Positions 33,662 to 42,750 of a stretch of DNA of 64,000 nucleotides are shown here, in pieces. This DNA is from Opitutaceae bacterium (GTDB lineage Bacteria > Verrucomicrobiota > Verrucomicrobiia > Opitutales > Opitutaceae): positions 930,001-994,000 of the forward strand of contig JAIXWF010000013.1 of NCBI GenBank assembly GCA_027482185.1, written 5' to 3'. The notes beneath the pieces are model-generated. The model made no database searches, was not told the origin of the DNA, and saw only the letters and a program-made list of their open reading frames with translations. A program made the position numbers and the translations under genes. Position 1 is the stretch's first letter. Every line of letters starts with the position of its first letter.

Positions 33662-34687
33662 ATGACCACGATCGCCTTTTTCGACACCAAGAGCTACGAT
33701 CGCGAGTACTTCGAGCGGGCGGCCGACGCGGGGCGCGTGCGCCGGATCTTCCACGAGTTCCGCCTGAGCAGCGAGACCGCGGCGAGCGCGGCCGGGGCGC
33801 AGGCGGTCTGCGTCTTCGTCAACGACCGGCTCGACGCGGCGTGCCTGCAGCGCCTGAAGGAAACCGGGGTGCGGCTTGTGGCGCTGCGCTGCGCCGGTTT
33901 CAACAACGTCGACCTCGCCGCGGCGCGCGCGCTCGGCCTGGCGGTGACGCGCGTGCCGGCCTATTCGCCGCACGCGGTGGCCGAGCACACGCTGGCGTTG
34001 CTGCTGGCGCTGAACCGCAAGATCCACCGGGCCTACAACCGCGTGCGCGAGCACAACTTTTCCCTCAGCGGCCTCGTCGGCTTCGATCTGTTCGGCAAGA
34101 CCGTCGGCGTGATCGGCACCGGCAAGATCGGCAAGATCGCGGCCGGGATCTTCCGCGGCTTCGGCACCGAGGTCGTCGCCTACGATCCGTTCCCGAGCCC
34201 GGAGTGGGCGGCGGGCGCGGGCGTGCGTTATGGCGATCTGGATACGGTGCTGGCCTCGAGCCACATCGTTTCGCTGCACCTGCCGCTGACGCCGCAGTCC
34301 CGTTACCTGATCGATGCCGCGGCGTTCGCGCGCATGCGGCCCGGCGCCTATCTGATCAACACGAGCCGCGGGAAACTCGTCGATACCACCGCCTTGATCG
34401 AAGCGCTGAAGTCCGGCCGGCTGGGCGGCGTGGCGCTCGACGTTTACGACGAGGAGGAGGGGATCTTCTTCGAGGACCACTCGGGGGAGATCCTGCAGGA
34501 CGACGAACTTTCCCGCCTGCTGACCTATCCCAACGTCCTCATCACGGCGCACCAGGCGTTTCTCACCGAGGAGGCGCTGGGAGAAATCGCGCGGGTAACG
34601 ACGGCCAATCTCGCGGCGCTGGCCGACGGCCGGCCCTATTTGCCGGATTCGGTGCTCGTCGACCCCGCGGCTCCGGGGCCGGCCTGA
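33662..34687 (+). CDS. D-isomer-specific 2-hydroxyacid dehydrogenase, D-lactate-dehydrogenase-like
   Basis: 341 residues from ATG at 33662. The NAD site is GVIGTGKIGKIA (149-160). The catalytic trio is Arg236 (INTSRGKLVD), a Glu in DVYDEEEG (264 or 265) and His297 (ITAHQAF). The run EEEGIFFEDHSG closely resembles fermentative D-lactate dehydrogenases of the LdhA type, which reduce pyruvate to D-lactate. It stands alone, divergent from the TonB receptor across 134 bases. It could use pyruvate released by the aldolases upstream, but nothing in the sequence links its expression to them. Confidence 0.9.
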   Translation: MTTIAFFDTKSYDREYFERAADAGRVRRIFHEFRLSSETAASAAGAQAVCVFVNDRLDAACLQRLKETGVRLVALRCAGFNNVDLAAARALGLAVTRVPAYSPHAVAEHTLALLLALNRKIHRAYNRVREHNFSLSGLVGFDLFGKTVGVIGTGKIGKIAAGIFRGFGTEVVAYDPFPSPEWAAGAGVRYGDLDTVLASSHIVSLHLPLTPQSRYLIDAAAFARMRPGAYLINTSRGKLVDTTALIEALKSGRLGGVALDVYDEEEGIFFEDHSGEILQDDELSRLLTYPNVLITAHQAFLTEEALGEIARVTTANLAALADGRPYLPDSVLVDPAAPGPA

Positions 34688-34778
34688 GCGGGCGGCAAAC
34701 GGGGCGCGCCGCGAAGCGGGAGGCGCGTGCGCACGTCGCGGGCGGTCCTCGGTACGTGAAAGTGCTTAGGATTTTGGG

Positions 34779-34796
34779 CTAGGGTTTAGACCCTAG
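34779..34796. promoter_or_regulatory. Perfect palindrome upstream of the choice-of-anchor gene
   Basis: CTAGGGT-TTAG-ACCCTAG: 7-bp arms, 4-base spacer, 44 bases before the GTG start. It lies in the only AT-richer stretch of the 153-base spacer and no T-run follows, so an operator is more likely than a terminator. I did not see a second copy in the window. Confidence 0.45.
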
Positions 34797-34840
34797 TCTG
34801 GCATCACGTAGGCCCACTCAGACCTATTCCCTTTCTTGCC

Positions 34841-35815
34841 GTGAATCTTTTGTCCGCCGTCTCCCGTTCCCGCTCCTTGGTTTTGGCTTCGCTGGCGTTC
34901 GTCGCCGCGGCCCGCGCCGCGTCCCTGCCGCTGAATCTCTCCGAGGTGCAGGACTTCAATCTCGTCACGTGGGGCAATGCCACGCTGCTCAATTCCGATA
35001 CCGAGGGACGCGTCGCCGTGGGCGGCAATGCCACGTTCAGCAGCTATTCCATCGGCACGCATGCGGCCGTCGCGAATCCGACGACGGGCGTGCTGGTGGT
35101 CGGGGGCAACCTTACCGCGGGGCACGGCAGCGTGAGCCGCGGCAGCATCTATGTCGGCGGCAATTACAGCGGCCCGGGTTACTCGCTCAACACGGCGGCC
35201 GGTTCCGTGACGGCGTCCGGCCTCGGCAATGCGGTGCCGTTCTCTTTTGCCGCCGCCAAGGCGGCGATGGAGGCCAAGGCGCAGGCCTACGGCGCGCAGG
35301 CCGCGACGGGTTCGAGCGTGCTGCAATGGTCGACGCTCACGCTGTCCGGCATGGATCCGGATGTGAACGTGTTCAACATCACGGCCGCGCAGTTGGCGGC
35401 CGCGAGCTCGCTGGTGATCAACGCCCCGGTCGGCGCGCATGTGCTGGTGAACGTCTCGGGTGCGGCGGTGACCTTCTCCAACAAGGGCCTGAGCGGCGCG
35501 TTCAGTCCGTACACGACCCTCTTCAATTTCTACCAGGCCACGTCGGTCTCCATGTCCGGCATCGGCGTGCAGGGCTCGATTCTGGCCCCGTTCGCCAATG
35601 TGAATTTCCAGGGCGGCCAGATGAACGGCCAGCTGATCGCCAACTCGTTCGCCGGGGCGGCCTGGGGCGTGGGCGAGATGCACCATTACACGTTCGCGAA
35701 CCAGGAGGTGCCGCCGGCCTCGGTCCCCGATGCCGCGGGCACGATCGGTCTGCTGGCCGGCGGGTTCGGGGCGCTCGCGGTGTGGCGCCGTCGCGGGCTC
35801 AGCGTCCGCGCCTGA
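34841..35815 (+). CDS. Choice-of-anchor-A surface protein with VPD-type C-terminal sorting tail
   Basis: 324 residues from a GTG at 34841. Signal peptide 1-26 (SLVLASLAFVAAARA). The body fits the choice-of-anchor-A domain: FNLVTWGNATLLNSDTEGR split over 39-57, VAVGGNATF, YVGGNYSG, ending with ILAPFANVNFQGGQMNGQLIA. The tail is VPDAAG, a hydrophobic segment (TIGLLAGGFGALAVW), then Arg-Arg-Arg, matching the verrucomicrobial VPDSG-CTERM/PEP-CTERM plan recognised by exosortases. Presumably exported and anchored outside. Its 3' end overlaps the convergent kinase gene by 17 bases. Confidence 0.85.
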   Translation: MNLLSAVSRSRSLVLASLAFVAAARAASLPLNLSEVQDFNLVTWGNATLLNSDTEGRVAVGGNATFSSYSIGTHAAVANPTTGVLVVGGNLTAGHGSVSRGSIYVGGNYSGPGYSLNTAAGSVTASGLGNAVPFSFAAAKAAMEAKAQAYGAQAATGSSVLQWSTLTLSGMDPDVNVFNITAAQLAAASSLVINAPVGAHVLVNVSGAAVTFSNKGLSGAFSPYTTLFNFYQATSVSMSGIGVQGSILAPFANVNFQGGQMNGQLIANSFAGAAWGVGEMHHYTFANQEVPPASVPDAAGTIGLLAGGFGALAVWRRRGLSVRA

Positions 35816-36494
35816 GCGCGGCGGCGAGGCCGCGCCGGAAAACTTCGGCGTCCGGCGCGTCCGGGCTTCCCGCCCCCGGCAGCAAAGGCCGGAGCCGGGC
35901 GGCGAGCGCCGCGACAGCCGCGGCTGAATACGGCTGCTTCAGGACCAGGTCCGCGTGGCGCCGCTGGGGCGCCACGTAGCGTGCGTGCTGCGGCAGCACG
36001 CGTTCGCGCAATTGCAGGCGGACGCCCGCCGGCGTGTAGCCGCGTTCGACGACGTCGCGCTCCAGCCGGCGGCGGCAGCGCACAGGCTTCGGCACATCGA
36101 GGAAGATCGTCAGATCGAACAGCTCGCGCAGCCAGCGGCGGTGGAGCAGCCAAAGCCCGTCGACGAAGACGAGCGGGGCGAGCGTCCAGCCCCGGCGCCG
36201 GGAGACGCCCAGGGAGACGAAGTCGTAACGCGGCATCGCCGGCTGCCGGCCGGCGCGGCAGGCCGCGAGCACGCGCCGGGCTTCGGCCCAGTCGATGGCG
36301 GCGGGGGCGTCGAAATTGATGTAGGGCCGGCGGCCGAGCGGCAGGTGCGAGAGATCGCGGTAGAAGTCGTCGAGCTGGATGCGGCAGGCGGCGTCGCCGT
36401 GGAAAGCGAGCAGCCGGTCGATGAGCCAGCTCTTGCCGGCGCCGCTGCCGCCGACGACGGCCACGAGTTTGACGGAGGGAAGACGTTTCGCCAC
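35799..36494 (-). CDS. Uridine-kinase-like P-loop kinase
   Basis: 231 residues. Walker A is GGSGAGKSW (15-23). An IQLDDFYRDLSHLP segment follows, as in uridine kinase and phosphoribulokinase relatives, then LVFVDGLWLLHRRWLRELFDLTIFLD split over the Walker-B-like region, and a lid with RRLERDVVERGYTP. The family phosphorylates nucleosides or small sugars. Substrate cannot be told from the sequence. The gene sits between two surface-protein genes without obvious functional link. Confidence 0.85.
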   Translation of the reverse strand: MAKRLPSVKLVAVVGGSGAGKSWLIDRLLAFHGDAACRIQLDDFYRDLSHLPLGRRPYINFDAPAAIDWAEARRVLAACRAGRQPAMPRYDFVSLGVSRRRGWTLAPLVFVDGLWLLHRRWLRELFDLTIFLDVPKPVRCRRRLERDVVERGYTPAGVRLQLRERVLPQHARYVAPQRRHADLVLKQPYSAAAVAALAARLRPLLPGAGSPDAPDAEVFRRGLAAALRRGR

Positions 36495-36628
36495 GCGGCG
36501 GTTCCAGCGTACCGGCGGCGGTTTGTCAGGCCCGAAACGGCGTCCGCTGTAACCGAATTTCGGAGACAGCCCCGCGGCGGCGGACCGGGCCCGGACGGAC
36601 GGGAAAGGTGTCGGGGGCGTTTACAGTC

Positions 36629-36645
36629 TATCCGAATTATGGATA
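36629..36645. promoter_or_regulatory. Short inverted repeat in the 266-base spacer before the DVUA0089-like gene
   Basis: TATCC-N7-GGATA lies in the only AT-rich patch of the spacer 36495-36760. The patch also carries TTTACA just upstream, which could be a -35 element. Otherwise I see no feature in this spacer. Short arms make chance occurrence likely. Confidence 0.25.
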
Positions 36646-36760
36646 CGCAGTACCACGCGGGGTAGCGGCCGCACGGAACGCAAGAGGTTGCCGCGCAGCG
36701 GGAAAGGGATTCCCGGAAAAGCCGGCTCCCAACCTGCATTGCTGCGGGCGAACACCAACC

Positions 36761-37396
36761 ATGAAGAAACTCATCTCCTGCCTGCTGGCCCTGTCTGCGC
36801 TCGCCGCCGCTCCCGCGGCCCGCGCCATCACGTTGAGCGGCGAAATCCGCAACGTCGACGGCGACAACGACGGTTTCGCCGACGATCTCCGGATCCAGCG
36901 CATCAACTTCGACGTCACCGCCGGCACGTCGCTTTTCTTCGACATGCTCGTGTGGGAATCCACCGGCGTCGACCTCAACGGCGACGGCGAACTCACCGGC
37001 TACGACAACTACCTGATGCTGCTGACTTCCGGGGGCGCCTTTCTGACGGCCAACGACGACTCCGGGGCGACGTTCGGCGACGGCTCCGTGCACCACTACG
37101 ACAGCACGATCAACTACACCTTCGGCACGGCCGGCACGTATGTGATCACGCTCGGCCAATTGGCCTACTCGTCCGCCGAAGCGATGCAGGGCTACCAGGC
37201 CAACCGGGCTTACTACGACTACAACGGCCAAAATCTCGACCACGGCGACTGGCGCCTGACGATCAACGTCAACAGCGGTTCGATCTCGAACATCAGCTAT
37301 CAGGTCGACAACGCGGCCGTGCCGGACACCGCGACCGTCGGTGCGCTGCTCGGCGCCGCCCTCCTCGGGCTCGTCGCCTGCAAGCGCCGCCGCTGA
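36761..37396 (+). CDS. DVUA0089-like surface protein with VPD-type sorting tail
   Basis: 211 residues. Signal peptide 1-22 (LISCLLALSALAAAPAARA). The body matches the DVUA0089 family of PEP-CTERM proteins: FFDMLVWES, an acidic LNGDGELTGYDNYLML stretch, FLTANDDSG, HHYDSTINYTF and GTYVITLGQ. Asp-rich segments (NVDGDNDGFADD, DLNGDGE) may bind calcium. The tail is VPDTAT, a hydrophobic segment (VGALLGAALLGLVA), then Lys-Arg-Arg-Arg. Function unknown; likely an exported, envelope-anchored protein. A strong terminator follows, so it is probably monocistronic. Confidence 0.85.
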   Translation: MKKLISCLLALSALAAAPAARAITLSGEIRNVDGDNDGFADDLRIQRINFDVTAGTSLFFDMLVWESTGVDLNGDGELTGYDNYLMLLTSGGAFLTANDDSGATFGDGSVHHYDSTINYTFGTAGTYVITLGQLAYSSAEAMQGYQANRAYYDYNGQNLDHGDWRLTINVNSGSISNISYQVDNAAVPDTATVGALLGAALLGLVACKRRR

Positions 37397-37424
37397 GCGC
37401 CCAACCGCTCCGGCCCAACTTCGA

Positions 37425-37451
37425 CCCGCCGCCGACCGCGGCGGGTTTTTT
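37425..37451 (+). terminator. Intrinsic terminator after the DVUA0089-like gene
   Basis: CCCGCCGC, loop CGACC, GCGGCGGG, then TTTTTT. The 8-bp GC stem is perfect and the T-run is directly adjacent; 28 bases after the stop codon. Confidence 0.88.
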
Positions 37452-37516
37452 GCGTCCGGAGCGTGCCGGGCGGCGCGGCGGGAAAACGGCGGCGGGCCGC
37501 CGGCTCCGTTTCACGC

Positions 37517-40261
37517 TCAGGGAACCTCGTAGACCTCGACCAGCACGGCGCCGACCATGTTGGGTCCCGTGCCGCCTGCCGGGAGGTTCGCCACCGGCGT
37601 GGCGCCGGCCTGCAGCGTGTACGATCCGGGGGCGAGCGCGTCGAGCAGGGCGGAGTCGGCGGCGTTGCGCAGCGGAAATGCGCCGACGGCGGGAAACGCG
37701 GCGTTGAGGGCCGCGGCGCCGGCCTGGGCCCAGTTGTTGTTGGCCGCGACGGTCTGCGTGCCGTTGAGCACGGTGATGCGCGGGTCGCCGAGCGTGGTGT
37801 CGGCGGCGAGGCCGAAGTCCGCGAGGCCCGGGCCCACGGCGCGCACGAGGAGCGTGCGCGGGTTGTTGCCCGCGACGACGATGCCCGGGATCAACAGTTC
37901 GCCCTCTTCGGAAATGCGCGCGAGCGTGGAGAGATTGGTGAGGCGGGTGCCGTTGCGGCTGACGTCGTAGACCTCGGCGAGGACGGCGCCGGTGGTGCCG
38001 TTGAGGCCGCGGAGGGTGACGGTGTAGGTGCCCGGGTCGAGTTGCACGAGCAGCGCGGCATCGGCGTCGCCGGCCGCGAGAGCGAAAGCGCCGACCCCGG
38101 CGGCGGCGGTGCGGATCTGCGCGGCGTTGGCGGCGCGTTCCCAGCCCTCGTTGCTGGCGATGAGCCGGGCGCCCTGATTGAGCTCGAGGCGGGGGGCGAA
38201 GAGAGCGTCGGCGACGCCGAACTTGGCCAGCGCCGGACCGATGCCGCGGATGAGCAGCGTGGCGCGTTCGGTGCCGCTGAGGCTGAAGCCGACGGCAAAC
38301 GAGTCGCCGACGAACGCGACCTTCGAACGGGTGGACAGGTTGACGAGGCGCCCGGGCGGCGGGACGGCGGCGTTGGCGGCGCGGCCGTTGAGAAAACCGA
38401 CGATGCGGGGTGCGGCGGACGCGTACAGCTCGCTGTCCGCGGCGGCGACCGCGAGTTGCGCGACGATCTGGGCGGCGCGGGATTGCAACGCCGCCGGCAG
38501 CGCGGCGGTCGCGGCGGCGACCGTCGGCACGTAGCGCGGGTAGTCGTTGGCGTCGAGCAGGTCGGCGGCCTTGAGGGCGGCGGCGACGGCCTGGGCCTCC
38601 GCGGCCGCGAGGCCGAGACCGAGGAATCGCGCCGGCCAAGCGGGAGTGGCGGGGTTGACGAAGGCGCCGGTGGCGATGCCGCGCCCGAGGAGGAACTGGG
38701 AATTGTCGCGGGCGGCGACGAGACCGGCGGCGCCGAGGGCGTCGTCGTTTGCGGCGAGGGCGAAGAATTGGGGCACGCGGGAAGTCACGGCGAGGGCCTC
38801 GATGCCGGCGGCCAAGTAGAGTACCGTGCCGCGGACCGGACGGGACGGCACGGCGGTGGCGAGCAGGTCGGCGATGCGGCTCGCGGCGTTGGCTCCGGCG
38901 GCTTCGCCGAGGAAGAAGAGCGGGCGGCCCGCGGCGAGGGCGCCGGAGGCCACGAGCCGGTCGTACGCGGCCGCGTGGTTCAGCGCATCGAGGTTGGCGG
39001 CGAGCGTCGTCTGGCCGCTCCAGGCGGCGGGCGTGCGGGCGACACTGTCGAGCGCGGCGACGCCGTATCCGGCCGCCACCAGATCGCGCACGAGGCGCAG
39101 CGATTCGGGGCGGCTGAACCAATCGGCGCCCGAGCCGCCGTTGGGGTGGAGCAGGAAAACGACGCCGGAGGCGCCGGACGGCACGTGGTGCGTCAGTGTG
39201 GAAGAGACGGTGGTCGTGACGTTGTTGGCGCCGGTTTGGGGCTGCGGGTTGAAATTGGGGACGGACGTCGGCGTCCACACCGGCGCGGCCTTGTAGGTGG
39301 CGGCGAGACTGACGGGAGTCGCGGGCACGGTGAACGTCGTCTGGGGCAGCAGGGGCGCGAGGGGTGCGTTGCCCAGCACCTCGGTCGTACCGGTCCAACG
39401 GTCGAAGACCTGGCCGGCCGGGGGCGGGTCGGCCATGATGTCGACGCGGGAGCCGGCGGGGTAGGTGCCGCCGCCGCTGCCGTTGGCGATCGCGACTGCG
39501 GTCGGCGCGCCGTTGCCGGTGACGATCACGTAGCTGCGGACGGGAATCGTGACGAGATTCTGGAGCGTGACGTTGCACACGACCTCTTTGGGGCCGGGGG
39601 TGCCGGGGCGCAGGGTAACGGAGGCGGTGCCTTGGCCGGAGGCGATCGCGGCGTCGCCGGAGACGACCCAACGGAACGTGCGGTCGCCGTTTTGGGCGGC
39701 CGGGACCGAAGCGGTGAACGTGGGGGTGTTGGCGGCCACGCGGGCCGGAGCGGTGAGGACGCCGGCGGAATCCGGGGCAAAGATGGCGACCTGGGAGGAG
39801 GGCGTGTAGCTGGTGCCGTTGGCCGCGATCGCGACACTGAGGGCGACAGTGCCGGCCCGGTCGGCGACAAACTGGATGGCGGCGGCGCGCGGATCGCCGA
39901 GAATGCGGGCGCCGGAGACGGTCCATTGGTACGTCGCCGCGGCGGCGCCGGGCGGCTGGGCGGAGGCCGGGACAATCGCGGCGGCTCCGAGTGTGGCGCC
40001 GATCAGCCCACCGCGCGGGGCATTGATCGTGGGTTCCTGGACACCGCCGCCACCGCCGCCCGGAGGGATGACAATGGGCGGGGTCACCACTCCGCCGCCT
40101 CCGCCGCCGATGGGCGGGACGACGCCTCCCCCGCCCGGGGGAGTGGGACGGACCTGCGCCGCAACCGGGGCGGCGAGCAGCAGGGCGGCGGCAAACAGGG
40201 CGGGGCCGGAGGCGAGAGCCGATCGCGGGTTCCGGCAGCGGCAAAGACGGATGAAGTTCAT
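37517..40261 (-). CDS. Large exported protein with degenerate alpha/beta hydrolase domain and two C-terminal repeats
   Basis: 914 residues from the ATG at 40261. Signal peptide 1-35, then a Gly/Pro-rich linker (about 37-72), two Ig-like/PKD-like beta domains (about 75-290), and an InlB-type beta segment (AGQVFDRWTG). An alpha/beta-hydrolase-like domain follows (about 380-610): VVFLLHPNGGSGADWF, then a nucleophile elbow reading GEAAG, where GxSxG is expected. Two copies of a repeat close it (about 640-770 and 773-914), each with NLSTxxx, then LxRxxGPxLAxFGxA, then GAFxLxxxxxDxxLL and LAPGSYT or LDPGTYT. This repeat is common at the C-termini of Opitutaceae exported proteins. Function unknown; probably surface-associated and hydrolytically dead. 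Confidence 0.8.
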   Translation of the reverse strand: MNFIRLCRCRNPRSALASGPALFAAALLLAAPVAAQVRPTPPGGGGVVPPIGGGGGGVVTPPIVIPPGGGGGGVQEPTINAPRGGLIGATLGAAAIVPASAQPPGAAAATYQWTVSGARILGDPRAAAIQFVADRAGTVALSVAIAANGTSYTPSSQVAIFAPDSAGVLTAPARVAANTPTFTASVPAAQNGDRTFRWVVSGDAAIASGQGTASVTLRPGTPGPKEVVCNVTLQNLVTIPVRSYVIVTGNGAPTAVAIANGSGGGTYPAGSRVDIMADPPPAGQVFDRWTGTTEVLGNAPLAPLLPQTTFTVPATPVSLAATYKAAPVWTPTSVPNFNPQPQTGANNVTTTVSSTLTHHVPSGASGVVFLLHPNGGSGADWFSRPESLRLVRDLVAAGYGVAALDSVARTPAAWSGQTTLAANLDALNHAAAYDRLVASGALAAGRPLFFLGEAAGANAASRIADLLATAVPSRPVRGTVLYLAAGIEALAVTSRVPQFFALAANDDALGAAGLVAARDNSQFLLGRGIATGAFVNPATPAWPARFLGLGLAAAEAQAVAAALKAADLLDANDYPRYVPTVAAATAALPAALQSRAAQIVAQLAVAAADSELYASAAPRIVGFLNGRAANAAVPPPGRLVNLSTRSKVAFVGDSFAVGFSLSGTERATLLIRGIGPALAKFGVADALFAPRLELNQGARLIASNEGWERAANAAQIRTAAAGVGAFALAAGDADAALLVQLDPGTYTVTLRGLNGTTGAVLAEVYDVSRNGTRLTNLSTLARISEEGELLIPGIVVAGNNPRTLLVRAVGPGLADFGLAADTTLGDPRITVLNGTQTVAANNNWAQAGAAALNAAFPAVGAFPLRNAADSALLDALAPGSYTLQAGATPVANLPAGGTGPNMVGAVLVEVYEVP

Positions 40262-40316
40262 GGGGTCGGAGGTGGACGACGGAAACCGGGCGGGCGTTGC
40301 AGATCGGGCGGGGAAG

Positions 40317-40862
40317 TCACTCGAAGCCCGCAAGGTGGCGGACGAGGTGGGCGATATGGTCGTCGACGGTGAGGCCGAGGTGTTCGCAGCCCGTGTAGAT
40401 CGTGGCGCGGTCGACCTTGGCGGCAAAGGACGTGTCTTTCACTTTCTTGCGGATCGAGGCGACCTTCATTTCGCCGTAGGGCACGGGATTCATTTTCCGG
40501 TACGCGTAGAAAATGCCGCAGAGTTCATCGGTCGCGAGCAGGGCGGCGGCGAGTTTGGTGCGGGGCAGGACCTTGAAGCCGTTGTAGCCGTAGGCGTGGG
40601 CTTCGACGGCGTGGATCAATTCCTCCGGGTAGCCCCATTCCGCGAACCAACGGAGCGATTCGGCGGGATGCGTCCCGGGGTGGCGTTCGAAATCGAGATC
40701 ATGGAGCAGGCCGGTGATGTACCACAGCTCGGGATCGCCGCCGAAGTGCGGGGCGTAGCCGCGGAGGGCGGCGGCGACCATGCGGGCGTGGTAGCGCTGG
40801 TAGTCGTCGGCGACGTGCGCTTCGAGCAACCGTTGGGCTTCGTCCGGGGAGGGCAGGGGCAT
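40317..40862 (-). CDS. HD-domain protein
   Basis: 181 residues from the ATG at 40862; a longer frame would overlap the VOC gene and adds low-complexity sequence. The pattern RYHARMVAAALRGYAPHFGG, then LLHDLDFERHPGTH and AHAYGY gives the His, His-Asp and later Asp ligands of HD phosphohydrolases. Family members of this size are annotated as HDIG-type hydrolases, often of nucleotide-like substrates. No gene context explains it. It lies 55 bases before the large exported protein gene on the same strand. Confidence 0.8.
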   Translation of the reverse strand: MPLPSPDEAQRLLEAHVADDYQRYHARMVAAALRGYAPHFGGDPELWYITGLLHDLDFERHPGTHPAESLRWFAEWGYPEELIHAVEAHAYGYNGFKVLPRTKLAAALLATDELCGIFYAYRKMNPVPYGEMKVASIRKKVKDTSFAAKVDRATIYTGCEHLGLTVDDHIAHLVRHLAGFE

Positions 40863-40986
40863 GGGCCGATCAGAACACTGCGGCGCGGATTGAAAACCGG
40901 AATCGCTGCGGTCCGAAACCGCCGGGCTCGTTCGTCGTGAGCAGGTGGTTGCTTCGCCGGATCCGGCGGGGCCCCGCCGCTTGCCC

Positions 40987-41469
40987 ATGAATCCATCCTC
41001 CCAGTCAGTTCCCGCCGTCCGGCCGGTGCCGGACGGTTACCGCACGATCACGCCCTACCTGGTTTGCGCCGGAGCCGCGGCCGCGCTGGAATATTACGGC
41101 CGCGCCTTCGGGGCGATCGAAACGCTGCGGCTCACGGCGCCGAACGGCCGGCTGATCCACGCCGCGTGCCGGATCGGCGATTCGATCCTGATGCTCAACG
41201 ACGAGTTTCCGGAAATGGGGGCGCTCGGGCCCAAGGCTCGGCAGGGCACGGCGGTGACGTTGCACCTTTTTGTGCCGGACGTGGACGCGGCGTTTGCCCG
41301 GGCGGTGGCGGCGGGCGCGACCGTCAGGGTGCCGGTGCAGGACATGTTCTGGGGCGATCGCTACGGACTGCTGGAAGATCCGTTCGGACACGCGTGGTCG
41401 CTGGCGACGCGGCGGCGGGATTTGAGTCCGGCGGAAATGCAGGCGGCGGCGGATCGCGCGTTCGGCTGA
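40987..41469 (+). CDS. VOC-superfamily protein, PhnB-like
   Basis: 160 residues from the ATG at 40987. ITPYLVCAGAAAALEYYGRAFGA at the start and DRYGLLEDPFGHAWSLATR at the end are the two paired-beta-alpha halves of a PhnB/glyoxalase-bleomycin-resistance fold, with Asp and Glu ligands typical of the PhnB subgroup. Function within the family is very varied; none is indicated here. It diverges from the HD gene. Confidence 0.85.
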   Translation: MNPSSQSVPAVRPVPDGYRTITPYLVCAGAAAALEYYGRAFGAIETLRLTAPNGRLIHAACRIGDSILMLNDEFPEMGALGPKARQGTAVTLHLFVPDVDAAFARAVAAGATVRVPVQDMFWGDRYGLLEDPFGHAWSLATRRRDLSPAEMQAAADRAFG

Positions 41470-41525
41470 GGCGGGCGCGCCGCGCGGAGGCTTGAACTTC
41501 CGGGCCGGGGCGGTGTGCTCCGCGC

Positions 41526-42728
41526 GTGCTGACGACTCTCCGCCGGGCGGAATATGCCGAACTGATCGGGCTCTTCTTTCTGCAGGGCGCGGCGCTGGGC
41601 ATCTGGTTCGTGCCGCTGAGCGCGGTGCTCGAGGCCCACGGTTTGGCGCATATCCGGCCCTATGCATTCGCGACGTCGGGCCTGGCGGCGTTCGTTTCGC
41701 CGCTGCTGTTCGGTGCCATGGCCGACCGGCATGCCTCGCCGGTCAAGGTGCTGCGCTGGCTGGCCCTCGCGACCGCCGCCGCGATGGCCGCGGCCAGCAC
41801 CGCGATCCGGATCGGCGCCGACGTGTGGGCGATTCTCGCGCTGATCCAGCTGCACGCCTTCTGTTCGTCCCCGACGTGGAGCATCGCGTCGACCATCGTG
41901 TTCGCGCGGCTGGCGGATGCGAAAAAAGAATTCGGGCCCGTGCGGGCCGTCGCGACGATCGGCTGGATGGTCGGCTGCCTGCTTGTGAGTGTGCTGGCGG
42001 CGGACCGCTCGACGCTGGCGGGCTACCTGGGGGCCGGAATGTGGCTGGTGGTTTGCGGCTTCACGTTCTGGTTGCCGGTGCTCGAGACGCCGAAGGCGGC
42101 CGAGGGCCTGACCTGGGCGCAGCGGTTCGGCTACGATGCGCTGGAGCTGCTGAAGAACCGGGACACGCGCGTGATTTTCCTGACGGCAGCCCTGTTCACC
42201 GTGCCGTTGGCGGGGTTTTATCCGTACACCCCGACGCACCTGCGCGAACTCGGGCTGGAGCGGACGACGGCGTGGATGAGCCTCGGGCAGGTCACCGAGA
42301 TCGTCGGCATGCTGGCGCTCGGCACCATGCTGCAACGTTGGCGGCTGAAGTGGATCCTGCTGCTCGGGCTGGGTCTCGGCGTGGTGCGGTTTTTGTTTTG
42401 CGCGGTCGGAACGCCGTGGGCGCTGGTGACCGGCGTGATTCTGCACGGCGGATCGTTCACGTTCGTGATTATCACGGCGCAGATCTACATCGACCAACGC
42501 GTCGATCCGGCGTGGCGGGCGCGGGCGCAGGCCCTGATGGCGCTGCTCAACGGCGGATTCGGCAACATGGCCGGCTACCTCGGTACCGGCGCTTGGTTCG
42601 CGGCCTGTTCGGCGAACGGCAAGGTGGCGTGGCCGGTATTTTGGCTCGGGCTGGCGGCGGCGATGGCGGCGGTGGGGCTCTTTTTCCTCGCGACCTACCG
42701 TGGTCGCGGGCGCCCGCCGGGGGCCTGA
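41526..42728 (+). CDS. Major facilitator superfamily transporter, nucleoside-symporter-like
   Basis: 400 residues from a GTG at 41526; 12 predicted membrane segments. The arrangement (LFFLQGAALGIWFVPLSAVLEAHG at the N-terminus and YPYTPTHLRELGL before segment 7) is that of the nucleoside:H+ symporter-like branch of MFS. A loop reading FGAMADRHASPVKVLRW sits where motif A belongs. A GC-rich hairpin follows the stop. Substrate unknown. Probably monocistronic. Confidence 0.82.
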   Translation: MLTTLRRAEYAELIGLFFLQGAALGIWFVPLSAVLEAHGLAHIRPYAFATSGLAAFVSPLLFGAMADRHASPVKVLRWLALATAAAMAAASTAIRIGADVWAILALIQLHAFCSSPTWSIASTIVFARLADAKKEFGPVRAVATIGWMVGCLLVSVLAADRSTLAGYLGAGMWLVVCGFTFWLPVLETPKAAEGLTWAQRFGYDALELLKNRDTRVIFLTAALFTVPLAGFYPYTPTHLRELGLERTTAWMSLGQVTEIVGMLALGTMLQRWRLKWILLLGLGLGVVRFLFCAVGTPWALVTGVILHGGSFTFVIITAQIYIDQRVDPAWRARAQALMALLNGGFGNMAGYLGTGAWFAACSANGKVAWPVFWLGLAAAMAAVGLFFLATYRGRGRPPGA

Positions 42729-42731
42729 CCG

Positions 42732-42750
42732 GGTGCGGCGGTGCCGCACC
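42732..42750. terminator. GC-rich hairpin after the MFS gene
   Basis: GGTGCGGC-GGT-GCCGCACC: perfect 8-bp arms with a three-base loop, beginning four bases after the stop. No T-run follows, so it may stop transcription only with Rho or may merely stabilise the message end. Confidence 0.45.

Noticed and set aside
34797-34840. Possible sigma-54 promoter (TGGCAT...GG-N10-GC) before the choice-of-anchor gene
   Set aside because: Only the GG and GC pairs match; the TTGC part is absent, and GG-N10-GC is common by chance at this GC content.
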